This document shows, piece by piece, positions 26,131 through 37,024 of a stretch of DNA of 64,000 bases (positions are counted from its first letter, which is position 1; each line of letters opens with the position of its first letter). This stretch comes from Epiperipatus broadwayi (taxonomy: Eukaryota > Onychophora > Udeonychophora > Euonychophora > Peripatidae). Below the pieces are notes generated by a model. The model saw only the letters and a program-made list of their open reading frames with translations. It had not been told where the DNA came from and made no database searches. The position numbers and the translations under genes are program-made. The stretch lies in the NCBI GenBank assembly GCA_028023455.1, contig JAQFVV010000032.1, positions 870,001 through 934,000 of the forward strand, written 5' to 3'.

Positions 26131-26541
26131 ATATATATATAATGTACCAAAGTACATTGATATTTAATTAATTTTATAAATCTCGCCTTTTAAAAACATA
26201 AAAATTGAAAGAATAAAATGTAAAACTAAAGATTGGGAAAGGGGACTAGATTGGGGGAGAATCTATTATTAAATAAAAATAAACCATAAACTCTTTTAAA
26301 AATGATAAGATTTTTTTTTGTTTAAAAAAGAAGGAAAAGGTTGTATAATAAAATCATTTAATATTATTTTGATTAGTTTATAATAAAATAATAAAGAAAA
26401 TTCATTTTATCTTATAATAAAACAATTAAATGTGTGCGTGTGTGTGTGAAAGTTTTAAAGAAAATAGAAGCAAAAAGCTGATAATTTCACAAAACAATAG
26501 ACGCTGCTGTTAATAAAGTTTTTCCATTGTTTTAAAAACAG

Positions 26542-26549
26542 TATAAATA
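26542..26549 (+). promoter_or_regulatory. TATA box in 5' LTR
   Basis: TATAAATA, conserved in the 3' LTR at 30208-30215. The only strong TATA-like site in the LTR, about 400 bp from its start, so transcription probably begins near 26575. Confidence 0.5.
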
Positions 26550-27299
26550 TCTCAACATTTTGCTATTCGGAACTTCTACTTCTTATTTTTTAAGAATAAT
26601 TTTTGAAGCAACAAATATAACAGTTATTTAAACTGTTATATTTCCAAACATGATGCAGTGTTAAATCATTGTGGCGTGCAGTCAACCGGAGCCTCTCTAT
26701 GCATCAAGATCTGCAATTAGTTCAGAAGGAAACCATGTTCAAATACCCTAAATAAGAAGCAGAGTGTGTGTGTGTTAAACAAGCCATGATAGTCTTATAG
26801 TATCACAGGATCCAAGAAGGAGTCCTTAACTGGTCGTAAATGATTCTAAAGAAATCATATTGTACTGTGTACATCATATTGAACTTATAAAATCCTAGGT
26901 AATTATTGACTTTAATATCCTCTCATTCCTGATTTTTTCTTTTAAAAAATAAAAAGATAAACTGTATTAAATAAACTTTAAACTTTGTGAATTAATCTTT
27001 AAGAAAATAAAACTTTAAACTTCATGAGATAATATTTTGGAATAATAATAATAAATGATATCAGCTTCTATACTGAATAATATTTAAAGTCATTGCATGC
27101 ACATATGTGTGAGTTTAAAACTAATGTAATATGTAGATTTTATTTATTATGTTGATGTATTAAAATGCTTATTTTAATTTAAAAAGAAAGTGTGCATGTT
27201 TTTTAAATTATAAGATAAAACGATTGATTTATTTTAAATAGAAGAAAATACTTAAACTATTTTTCTTAAAATATTTATGTTTATGTTTAATACGTGCAG

Positions 27300-27305
27300 G
27301 TAAGT
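27300..27305 (+). promoter_or_regulatory. Consensus 5' splice site in LTR
   Basis: CAG|GTAAGT, conserved in the 3' LTR at 30966. A matching acceptor (nine T then AG) lies at 28231-28232, upstream of the gag start, so gag could be translated from a spliced RNA lacking about 930 bases. Confidence 0.45.
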
Positions 27306-27965
27306 ATAATAATACATTTTAATAAAGTGGAGAGGGAAAAAATCTAACCATCGATAATAAATAATTGATTTCAAAGTTAAAGGGATAAGGAAATTCCAAT
27401 ATTATTTTAAAATAAAGATTTGTTGGTTTAAAGATGTAAATGTTTTCTGCATTTAGTACAATATTATTTATTATTTATTTTGAAAATTGAAGTATTAGAG
27501 TGGACATTTTTTTGTTTAGCTAGGATGATTCATTTAATTATTATAGTATTTAAAATGGTAGTAGTAGCTTTGGGCGTTGTATTTAACATATAAGTTGTTG
27601 TTTTCTTAGAGGGTGATTAAAAACCGATTGAGCTAGTGGGGATGTCAGATACCAAATTGGGCTGATCAGATGGACATGTTAATTACACCGTTATTAACTG
27701 GTGCTTAAAGGGTTTTTTCTTCTTTAAAAAAAATAAAGTGTTTATTTGGTCAGTGTCTGTTTGGTAATTGAGTGTTGGTGTTGTTGGTAATTTACTACTG
27801 ATAATAGTTTACACTTTACCTGAGGACTAAACACCTTCAAAGACTGGGTAATTTAGTAAGGCAAAGTAAAGGAAAGTAATAGTTGATATTTTTACTTGTG
27901 GTCATTTTCGTCGTGGTATTATTAGTTAGTAGTTGAGGTGTTTAAAAGGGAAGGTGGGCGGTTCA

Positions 27966-28115
27966 TTTGGTGTACCAACATGGCCCGAAACTAGACCTTT
28001 CAAGTGGAAGAACCAACGTAAGTTGTAGTTTGGAGGGGCAGTTGGTGCATTAATGTAGGGCCAATGTAAATGGTAGTTGGATGGTTATTTGGCACATCAA
28101 CGTGGCCTGAAACTG
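27966..28115 (+). promoter_or_regulatory. Primer-binding-like site and diverged copies
   Basis: Directly after the 5' LTR, TTTGGTGTACCAACATGGCC begins the internal region. A close copy, TTTGGCACATCAACGTGGCC, occurs at 28088, and a weaker one near 28040. The TGG start and CAACGTGG core resemble primer sites for tRNA-Lys in other retroelements; the match is imperfect, so the primer is an inference. Confidence 0.4.
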
Positions 28116-28230
28116 GTTGTTCAAATGGTAGACGTTTTTTAGATGGTGGGTCAAAGTTGGCCATTGATAATATAGGTGATATTTAGTAAAAGAAAGGTTT
28201 AGAAAGTGTGTTGGTAATGTATTTTTTTTT

Positions 28231-28232
28231 AG
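28231..28232 (+). promoter_or_regulatory. Possible 3' splice site before gag
   Basis: A run of nine T followed by AG, 226 bp upstream of the gag start codon. Pairs logically with the donor at 27300. Confidence 0.35.
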
Positions 28233-28457
28233 AACCGGTTAGTTTTTGGTGTAATTATTAAAGGTGATTTTTGTATGACATATAATGTGGAAGCATAATT
28301 CTTAAGATAGAAAAACAAAATATGGGGCACTCCGAATGAATGAAGATAGATGAACATGAGGCATAAATTTAAAACTAAGAGGGTGGGGGTTGATTGTACA
28401 TATGTGTTGAAATAGAATTTTTTTATTTAAATAAAGTTAAATATAATTAGTGATGAA

Positions 28458-29702
28458 ATGGAAGAAAGCGGTAGTGAAGAAAGGGCAATGTTGGAAGTAA
28501 ATCCGATATCCTTTAAGAACCCACATATAGTTGAGGAGAGTGCATTTCAAATATTAATAAATATGATGAAAGAAATGCGTGAAGATATTAATTGGAATCA
28601 GCAAATAATGAAGCAGGAAGTTAGTGAGCTTAGGACAGAGATGAGGGAAATGAGACAGGAATTAATGGGAATAATGGACGTAAACCAGGAAGCAGTAGAA
28701 GTAATAAGGAAAAATGTGGATGAAGAAAGGTCTGAAATTTTAGAGTTAAAAGAAGACATGGAAGAAATGAAGGAGGAGTTAAACAAGGGGGAAATAAATC
28801 AGTTAGAAGTGAGAGTAATGCAAGTAGAAAAGAAATGTCAGGAATTAGTAGATAGCCAGAGAACAGCACAGCAGAAAATAGTGAAATTAAAAATAGAGAA
28901 TACAAAAGAAAGTAATGACAAGAAATTAGGAAATTTTGAGGGGAAAATAGAAAGTAAGGAGGGTGTAAAGGCTGAATTAAAGGAGATATATAGTAGTGTA
29001 ATGGAACAGATAGAGCAGAAAGTAAAACAGATAGAACAGAAGTGTGATGATTGTAGTTTTGGTGATAGGTAAGACATACAAATAAGTAAATTCATGGAAA
29101 AACAATTTATTGTTTCAGTGTTTAAAGTGGAAGTAGGAAAAAACCCATTAAAGCATTTAGAGAGCTTAAGCAGTTTGTTTTATTTTAAAAAATTGTCAGA
29201 AGAGGATAAAGTTGTGGTGGTGAGTAGTTACCTCTAAGAGACCGCATGTAATTGGTATTATACTTTAGGTGATAAGCTGCAATTGTTTGCAGGGTATAGA
29301 CATTTGATTCTGAGAGCATTCTGTAATGAGGCCAGGCAAGATGAGATCATGTACAAAATATCCCATGAAAGATATTCAAATACTCAGGGAAAAACCCATG
29401 CACAATTCTTTTATTGGCAAATATCAAAACTTAGGGCATTAATGGCATTTCCTATGTCAGAGGGGAAAATGATTAGGATATTATGAAATAACATGCTGCC
29501 AAATATACAGCGTTTAATGTTGAGCAAAGACGGACATTCATTAGAAGAAATGGCATAATTTTTAACGCAAGTGGATTACACTTGGGAACCTCTCGATCGA
29601 TATAGAAAATGGATGGGCAAAATGATTCATTTGGTAGAAAGAAAGAGCCACCTGATCGATTATAAAATAAAACCATATTGGGATGATAGTTATAGTAAAT
29701 AA
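28458..29702 (+). pseudogene. Gag-like protein, coiled coil plus capsid-like domain, four in-frame stops
   Basis: A single frame runs through 28458-29702 (about 414 codons) with no frameshift. It is broken by stops at 29070 (TAA), 29235 (TAA), 29484 (TGA) and 29556 (TAA) before the final TAA at 29700. Residues 1-205 are strongly charged and heptad-like (repeats such as EMREMRQELMG and LKEDMEEMKEEL), a long coiled coil. From about residue 210 a Ty3/gypsy capsid-like part follows: KNPLKHLESLSSLFYFKKL, then TACNWYYTLGD, EARQDEI, FFYWQISKLRAL and FLTQVDYTWE, the order seen in gypsy capsids. No CCHC zinc knuckle is present. The start ATG at 28458 is the first in frame. Probably non-functional here, but the intact frame suggests the stops are recent. 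Confidence 0.8.
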
Positions 29703-29810
29703 ATATGACTACACATGTATAGATAAATGAACTTTAATTAAATAAAGTAATATAATGTTTATAAATTTAAATGTTGGAAACTAAAATGCTCAGAATGATA
29801 TTTTAGTTTC

Positions 29811-29820
29811 AGAGGAGGGA
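29811..29820 (+). promoter_or_regulatory. Polypurine tract before 3' LTR
   Basis: AGAGGAGGGA two bases upstream of the 3' LTR, the expected plus-strand primer position in an LTR retrotransposon. Confidence 0.75.
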
Positions 29821-29822
29821 CA

Positions 29823-31624
29823 TGATGTACTGAAGTACATTGATATTTAATTAATTTTATAAATCTCACCATTTAAAAATATAAAAATTGAAAGAATAAA
29901 ATGTAAAACTAAAGAGCAGGGGGGATCTATTATTAAATAAAAATAAATCATAAACTCTTTTAAAAATGATAAGATTTTTTTGTTTAAAAAAGAAGGAAAA
30001 GGTCTTATAATAAAATGATTTAATATTATTTTGATTAGTTTATAATAAAATAATAAAGAAAATTTGTTTTATCTTATAATAAAACAATTAAATGTGCGCA
30101 CGCGTGTGTGTGTGAAAGTTTTAAAGAAAATAGAAGCAAAAAGCTGATAATTTCCCGAGACAATAGACACTGCTGTTAATAAAGTTTTTCCATTGTTTTA
30201 AAAACAGTATAAATATCTCAACATTTTGCTATTCGGAACTTCTACTTCTTATTTTTTAAGAAGAATTATTGAAGCAACAAATATAACAGTTATTTAAACT
30301 GTTATACTTCCAAACATGGTGCATTGTTAAATCATCACAGCATGCAGTCAACCGGAGCCTCTCAATGCATCAAGATCTGCAATTAGTTTGGAAGGAAACC
30401 ATGTTCAAATAAACTAAATAAGTAGTGGAGTATGTGTATGTTAAACAAGCCATGAAAGTTATACAGTATCACAGGATCCAAGGAGGAGTCGTTAACTGGT
30501 CATAAATGATTCTAAAGAAATTGTATTGTGCTGTGTACATCATATTGAACTTATAAAATTCTAGGTAATTATTGACTTTAATATCCTCTCATTCCTGATT
30601 TTTCCTTTTAAAAAATAAAAAGATAAACTGTATTAAATAAACTTTAAACTTTATGAATTAATTTTTAAGAAAATAAAACTTTAAACTTTATGAGATAATA
30701 TTTTGGAATACTAATAATAAAGAATATCAGCTTCTATACTGAATAATATTTAAAGACATTGCATGCATGTATGTGTGAGTTTAAAACTAATGTAACATGT
30801 AGATTTTATTTATTATGTTGATGTATTAAAATGCTTATTTTAATTTAAAAAGAAAGTGTGCGTGTTTTTTAAATTATAAGATAAAACGATTGATTTATTT
30901 TAAATAGAAGAAAATACTTAAACTGTTTTTCTTAAAATATTTATGTTTATGTTTAATACATGCAGGTAAGTATAATAATACATTTTAATAAAAAGGAGAG
31001 AGGGAAAAAATCTAACCATCGATAATAAATAATTGATTTTTAAAGTTAAAAGGATAAGGAAATTACAATATTATTTTAAAATAAAGATTTGTTAGTTTAA
31101 AGATGTAAATGTTTTCTGTGTTTAGTACAATATTATTTATTATTTATTTTGAAAATTGAAGTATTATTAGAGTGGATGTTTTTTTGTTTAGCTAGGATGG
31201 TTCGTTTAATTATTATAGTATTTAAAATAGTAGTAGTAGCTTTGGGTGGTGTATTTAACATATGAGTTGTTGTTTTCTTAGAGGGTGATTAAAAACCGAT
31301 TGAGCTAGCAGGGATCTCAGGTACCAAATTGGGCTGATCTAATTACACCATAATTAACTGGCACCTAAAGGGTTTTTTCTGCTTTAAAATAAATAAAGTA
31401 TTTATTTGGTCAGTGTCTGTTGGTAATAGAGTGTTGGTGTTGTTGGTAGTTTACTACTGATAATAGTTTACACTTTACCTGAGGACTAAACACCTTCGAA
31501 GACTGGGTAATTTAGTAAGGCAAAGTAAAGGAAAGGAATAGTTGATATTTTTAGTTGTGGTCGTTTTCATCGTGGTATTATTAGTTAGTAGTTGAGGTGT
31601 TTAAAAGAGAAGGTGGGCAGTTCA
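29823..31624 (+). repeat. 3' LTR of the gag-only element
   Basis: Begins TGATGTACTGAAG and ends GGGCAGTTCA, directly followed by (AT)n. Carries the same TATA (30208) and splice donor (30966) as the 5' copy. Lacks about 12 bp near 31340 present in the 5' copy. Confidence 0.9.
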
Positions 31625-31640
31625 ATATATATATATATAT

Positions 31641-33798
31641 TGTAACAGGCACATACGCCGTTATATTATTTTTTTTAAAATTAAACATGAAAAATAAAAG
31701 TTTGCAAATAAAAACTTTTTTTTTTAAGAATTAAAAATTGAAAATTAAAAATCATCTAAACTCTAATATATAAAATCGCACAGATGAAAAATTATTAAAT
31801 GAAAACTTTATTAAGAAGAAAAAAGTATTTTAAAAGTAAATTTTCATTCTTTAAAGATAAAAATATATCTAAGTTTGTACAAGAAATTAATTAATGTTAT
31901 TGTAAAATGGAAATGATTATTTTAATTAGTCCAAGTGAACTAGCCCTTGGGCATTTCAAAATATATAAGAAAAAGTCAGATAGGAGAGAAAAAACAATAG
32001 AAACTAATAGCCAATAAAAGAAATCCCTCAGGAAATGGACCAGAATGAAAAGATTATCATCGTCATAACGTAATGTCCACTGGATCCAAAAGTTTGATAT
32101 AAAAGGAAAGAGATGTAAATTAGAGAGGTGATATGTGTTAAGTATGAGAGAGTTGGTGGAGAAGGGATTGAAAGATGCACTTTCAATTCCTTCAATTGTT
32201 CTTGGAAAATGAAACATCGTTTTCCTATATTGTGGACTACAGGACATCAGGGCCTGGAAGAATACCATCTACCATAAAGGACAAATGCCTAACTGGATAC
32301 CAATCTCTTCAGGATGGCATGGAAATACATGTTCAAAATTACAAGCAACTACAAAATATGGACCTTTTAAAACTATAAGAACTTTAAAAATTCATGAACA
32401 CTTAATATAAAACTTTTCCAGTATTTAAATTATAGCAATAGTATTGCCTATCTGATCAAACTAAATTATTTATTAATTATTTTGATTGAATGTATTATTT
32501 GTTTGTTAAATCATTTCCATTTTTTTTCTATTAATATTTATTGTATAAATTATTTAAATGCATTAAATTTAAGTTGGGTATAGACACTTGCATAGATTCA
32601 TTTACATTTAATTATGTTTTTGTTTTCATATTCGATTAAAATATATAGACATTCGGTAAATAATGATACCTTACAGTGATTATCTAAAATGTATTTATTC
32701 AGATGTCTTTTAAGTTATTGGTGTCAATGCAGCATCTTATGATGAATGCCATTGGGTTTCTTGTAAATTTCCCTCTGCAATTCCATCAATGACTTTATAT
32801 TTTGATCATTTATGTTTATTTTGAAATGTTTTTAACCATGTAATCTATCTAGCTGATCTATACCCAACATTAAAAAAAACACACTTTTATAAAATTCATC
32901 TGTGCAAAATTATATAAATGTTAAACTTAAGTCAGGCATGAATGGCTATATAGATTTGTAAAGTTATATTAATCAATTAAGGGAGGATTTATGTTAGGTT
33001 ATTTGTTTTTTAGTTGGATTGGGTCAATGGATTGGATATATATCGGTGTAATTAGTAAATGTAGTATGAGGTCCACTACAAGCAGGATTGCATTATATGC
33101 TGCACACCCCTTTTTGCCTATGGAAGGGGATAGTAAGATGGAAAATGCAGTACCTTCTTATGGAGTTTTTTTTATTGTTCTTCTTGCCAGACAGATGTAG
33201 CATTTCTATTTGGATAAGAGTCAATGTTTTCTCTAACCCTGCTGTTCAGATGTACATTCCTGACAATATGGTATTTTGTGCTGTCGTATTCATGCTACAT
33301 TGAATACATCATATATATCAGATGGATTGATGTTGGTTTAACTGCAAACTTTTGGCCTAAGGTTAAATAAAGGGATAGAATATTTTCTTTTCAAATAAAA
33401 TCTATGTAGTCTATTCATACTCAACAATTTAATAAAATATTAAACTCGTCTGTGTGCGCTTAAAAGTTAAACTATAAATTTAAAATCCAAAGTAAAAGTT
33501 ATGCTAAAATGATTCAAAATTTATATGTACGTAAATAAATGTTTGTGTGTTAATTACTGGCAGTGGCTTATTTTATTCTTTTTTTTTATATTAACATATT
33601 TTGATAATATATATCATTATTATTAATCTCTCTGCTCTGCTGATTCTAGTGACTGGGGCTAATGGTCTAAAAATATAAAATAAAGGGAATCTTAACAGTG
33701 TGTATCTGCCTACTCTATAAATTTTCTAGGTTCAAGTAGCCTAGTGGCACTCTGTAGTGCAGATACAGTAAGATTCACCCTTCTTTCAGACCGTTATA
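31641..33798 (+). mobile_element. LTR-like non-coding block X2
   Basis: Starts TGTAACAGGCACATACG directly after an (AT)n tract and ends CAGACCGTTATA directly before another. TGTAAC/GTTATA are near-perfect inverted termini. The ends match those of X1 and X3. Open frames inside (for example 32991-33200) show no recognisable motif. No TATA box as clear as in X0, X1 or X3. Probably a solo LTR. Confidence 0.4.
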
Positions 33799-34174
33799 AT
33801 ATATATATATATATGATTCAAGTATGTTGTCATTGAGTAAGATTTAACCTCTCAGTTATTATGAGTGCCCAAAACATCCATTAATTTTTAAATTATTAAC
33901 ATCCAATTTCAATGTAATAGTAATAAAAATCTACACAGTGGACACATGTGCTTTTTACAGCTTCATTTCCAGCTTTCTTTTTAGGTTCAGAAATGTTAAG
34001 TTTATTTTTCTATGATAAAAAATAAAAATTTTATGATAATTTTTGTGACCAATGAAATTGATTTTTTTGTTTTTCTCAGGTTTTTTAATGTTATTGAAGT
34101 AATATTCATCATGAAAATTACATTGGAAAAAATACAATTTATATAATTTAATGTTTTCACAGTTATATGATATT
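33799..34174. other. (AT)n tract and dispersed repeat fragment
   Basis: After the (AT)n tract, ATTCAAGTATGTTGTCATTG is close to GTTCAAGTATATTGACATTG at about 18778, so a fragment of the same repeat family starts here. The rest is unrecognised. Confidence 0.45.
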
Positions 34175-34701
34175 GATAAAATAATTTTTTGGGGTATGAA
34201 CCATGTATTGTTTTGCATTACAATCTGATATTTCGATGGACTAGCAACTGCCATGATCAAGGTTAACTTTTTAAAGAACAATCATTAGATCTCAAAGAAT
34301 AACTTGACTCAGTGTGAGATGAGAAGTGAGATTCAACTTGAAGTAGTTCAGCATTCACAATATGAGGCTTATCAAAATGTTTATTTCCCTCAGTTTTTTC
34401 ACTTATTAATTTCAAATTAATATTAGATAAAATGATAGGTTTCTACAGCTGGAAACCTATCATTTTATGTAATGTTAATTTGAAATTAATAGGTGAAAAA
34501 ACTAAGGGAAATAAACATTTAGATAAGCTCATATTGTGAATACTGAACTACTTTAAGTTGAATCTCACTTCTCATCTCACACTGAGTCATGTTATTAATT
34601 GTTTTTTAAAAAGTTAACCTTGATCATGGCAGTTGCTAGTCCATCGAAATATCAGATTGCAAAACAATACACGGTTCATACCCAAAAAAAATTATTTTAT
34701 C
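34175..34701. mobile_element. 527-bp near-perfect palindrome, family M, copy 2
   Basis: Arms 34175-34443 and about 34452-34701 are inverted copies with few differences, meeting at AGGTTTCTACAGCTGGAAACCT. The outer ends are GATAAAATAAT and ATTATTTTATC. There is no spacer and no coding frame. The arm shares CCATGTATT, GATATTTC, ATCAAGGTT and AAAGAACAATCATT blocks with the foldback element at 501-949. High arm identity implies a recent origin, or conversion between arms. Such a perfect inverted repeat may form a cruciform or give double-stranded RNA if transcribed. Confidence 0.85.
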
Positions 34702-34720
34702 TACATATATATATATATAT

Positions 34721-37024
34721 TGTGCCAGGCACATTTGATGTGGCCAAGCACAAGCTAAGATTAAATGACTAAATGGTCTAAAATATTTAAATAGATATTA
34801 AGGGGGGGGGTATACAATTTATACAAACAATATTCATCATAAATTGAGAGAGAGCTCTGGTGATAATATAGACTCACACACACATATGTTTAAAACCGAT
34901 ATTTAAAGGCTTAGAAATATGCATTTGTAAATTTGATTTTTGTTTATTATTTTTATTATTTTTTTTAAGGAAAAACAAACTCCAAAATATAATTTTGAAG
35001 ATTTTTGTTTTGTTTGTTAAAAAGAAATGCTAACACGTGTATCTACAATTTGTCAGTACATATTTATTTTTATTTTATTTTTTGTGAGTGCTGACAATCA
35101 ATGTAAGAGAGAATTTAAAATACTGTTATTTAAAAATATTTAAAAATAATTTCAGAATCGGAGTTTTAATGGATATTTTTCTCTTCAGTTGCATTGTCTT
35201 AGATTTAGAAAAAGCCTAAAGGCATTCTGGCTTCCTGTCCACTCTAAAATAATTTTAACTGGACAAAAGAGTGCATGGAGAGAGGAATGTTCAAGTTATG
35301 TAAAACATTTTTTTTGTTCAAACAAAAAAAACTTCGATTTTGATAATGTAATTAATCAAAAGTAAAAATATGTTATCATTTCTTAATTGTGATCTGAATG
35401 GATATAAATAAAACTAATTGGAAATGAAATTTTTAGAGATCACTTGGGCGATTACATTGAAATGTTTTACAAATCGGCCAAACCAATTAGTAAAACTAAA
35501 ACCAATTCAATGAGATTTAATTAATTTTTGTGTCATGGAGGGGATACCGGAATTGAGATTGTATTGAGGTGGGATATCTGTTCTGATGTTGCGAGAGGGC
35601 AGTTGACTTTTGCGTTTGAAAGAGAGCAGTTCACCTTTGCTTTTTCAAGGAGAGCAGTTCACTTTCGTCTTGCTGTTGCTAAGACAAATCTTATTGGGAG
35701 TCTATTTCTAATTTTGGGAAGCTAATGCTATTCTAGAAACCACATGAAGTCATGCAACTGTTTTAATCATGCTGATTCTGATAGAATATAAGCCGTAAGA
35801 TATATTCGAATAAAAAGAAATAATACTCATTCCGTCATCCTAAATCAACAGACATTAATCCAGGATGATCTATAGTGTTTATATCCTATTTAATATCCAT
35901 CTATCCAACTTAAAGATGTCAATCAAACATTTGCCTGCCTATAAAATGATTATGGAGTAGAAGCCAACTTTACTGCATCTGTCCAGCTCCGCTCCTGCCG
36001 TCCTTACAGAATGTAACAGCCGAGATCCCCAAACACCAAAGTGATGATGAATTATTCTATGAATTTAGAGCACCATCAAGTCCATCCCTTGTTGCAGTCA
36101 ATGAACAGATAGACCCCCACTCAAAACCCATAGAAGAAAGAAGCTTACAAGCTTTGTCGGGTATTTTTTTTTTTTTTGTATATGTGTGTTTATTTTATAA
36201 CCAGTTAATGCCCACTTCATAAGTATGTTTATGTAAGTACACAAACCAAATATCTTGTATGTAACACTATTTTTTTCTTTATTTGCTTTACACACGTGTG
36301 AGTTTATATCCACAGAGCACTATCTCTCACATATTCTTTATTTAATATACTTTATTATAAAAAAAAAGATGAAATTTCTTTTATTTAATCTAACCATTAT
36401 CTCGACAAGTATTTTCATATGCTTATAATCTGTTTTATAAATGATTTACATATTATATGATTTCGTTTGTATATTTATTCAATTTGGGAACTTTAATTTT
36501 ATATTTATGTTATAAATGGTAGGGGGTATTGGGTTAATAAAAGATATTATGATTTAAAAGCAACTACTGCCATATATTTCTTTTTTTTTCATCATTTACT
36601 TTCTCTAACCCCATATTAGTTAGTTATGCGAGTTTTCCGATTCCCAATTCTTTTAACTGAGTACAAGAGTACGCTGAGCTAGCAAATGGGATACCTTCTT
36701 ATCGGAACCTAAATCTTTATTTTCATGAGGATATTTATTTTTTATGAATAATTATTTATCGGCACACATGCCCTAATATCATTTGAACTTGGATATTCTT
36801 TCAGGAGGAGAGTTAAATTTCCTTCTGGGAGTGGCGCGAAGGGTTGATTTAGAGTCATCCCCCAAAGGTATGTAAGAGTCAACCTTTCCATAAGTATCTT
36901 CTGTGTCCGTAGCACTGTTATGGTAAAGTTTTGAATTTCTTCTTACTCCGGCATGTCACCATATTTTTCCTCATGTTCGGTTTATGCGCATGCTCATATT
37001 AACGGAGTAAATGTTAACTGGTAT
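34721..37024 (+). mobile_element. LTR-like non-coding block X3
   Basis: Starts TGTGCCAGGCACATTTG after (AT)n and ends AACTGGTATA before (AT)n. A TATA-like CCTATAAAATGATTATGGAG lies at about 35938, followed by a GC-richer stretch (35970-36060), the same promoter-like layout as X0 and X1. It contains the three-copy repeat at 35593-35675. No coding frame is supported. Probably a solo LTR. Confidence 0.4.
35593..35675 (+). repeat. Three-copy tandem repeat, 28-29-bp unit
   Basis: GAGAGGGCAGTTGACTTT, GAGAGCAGTTCACCTTT and GAGAGCAGTTCACTTTC start at 35593, 35622 and 35650, about 280 bp upstream of the TATA-like site of block X3. The position is compatible with an enhancer-like repeat. Confidence 0.8.

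Larger units (their letters stand above)
26140..27965 (+). repeat. 5' LTR of the gag-only element
   Basis: Begins TAATGTACC (3' LTR: TGATGTACT) and ends GGGCGGTTCA. TATA-like TATAAATA at 26542-26549. Contains GCAG|GTAAGTATAATA at 27296-27308, a perfect 5' splice site. Compared with the 3' LTR there are scattered substitutions and indels, for example the purine-rich stretch at 26226-26262, which is shortened in the 3' copy. Confidence 0.9.
26140..31624 (+). mobile_element. LTR retrotransposon with gag but no pol
   Basis: Two direct repeats of about 1.8 kb (26140-27965 and 29823-31624) flank 1.86 kb of internal DNA. Order: 5' LTR, a primer-binding-like TGG at 27968, 490-bp leader, a single gag frame (28458-29702), polypurine tract (29811-29820), 3' LTR. 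No protease, RT, RNase H or integrase is present, and there is no room for them. Both flanks are (AT)n, so the duplication is compatible with ATATA but not provable. Plant elements with this structure are called TR-GAG; autonomous relatives must supply pol. The LTRs differ at scattered bases and small indels, so the copy is not recent. Confidence 0.85.

Noticed and set aside
28598-29095. Three minus-strand open frames opposite gag
   Set aside because: Shadows of the purine-rich coiled-coil gag frame; serine/leucine-rich composition is explained by the opposite strand.
32991-33303. Overlapping plus-strand frames of 69 and 71 codons
   Set aside because: Inside LTR-like block X2, hydrophobic low-information sequence with no motif; the two frames overlap each other.
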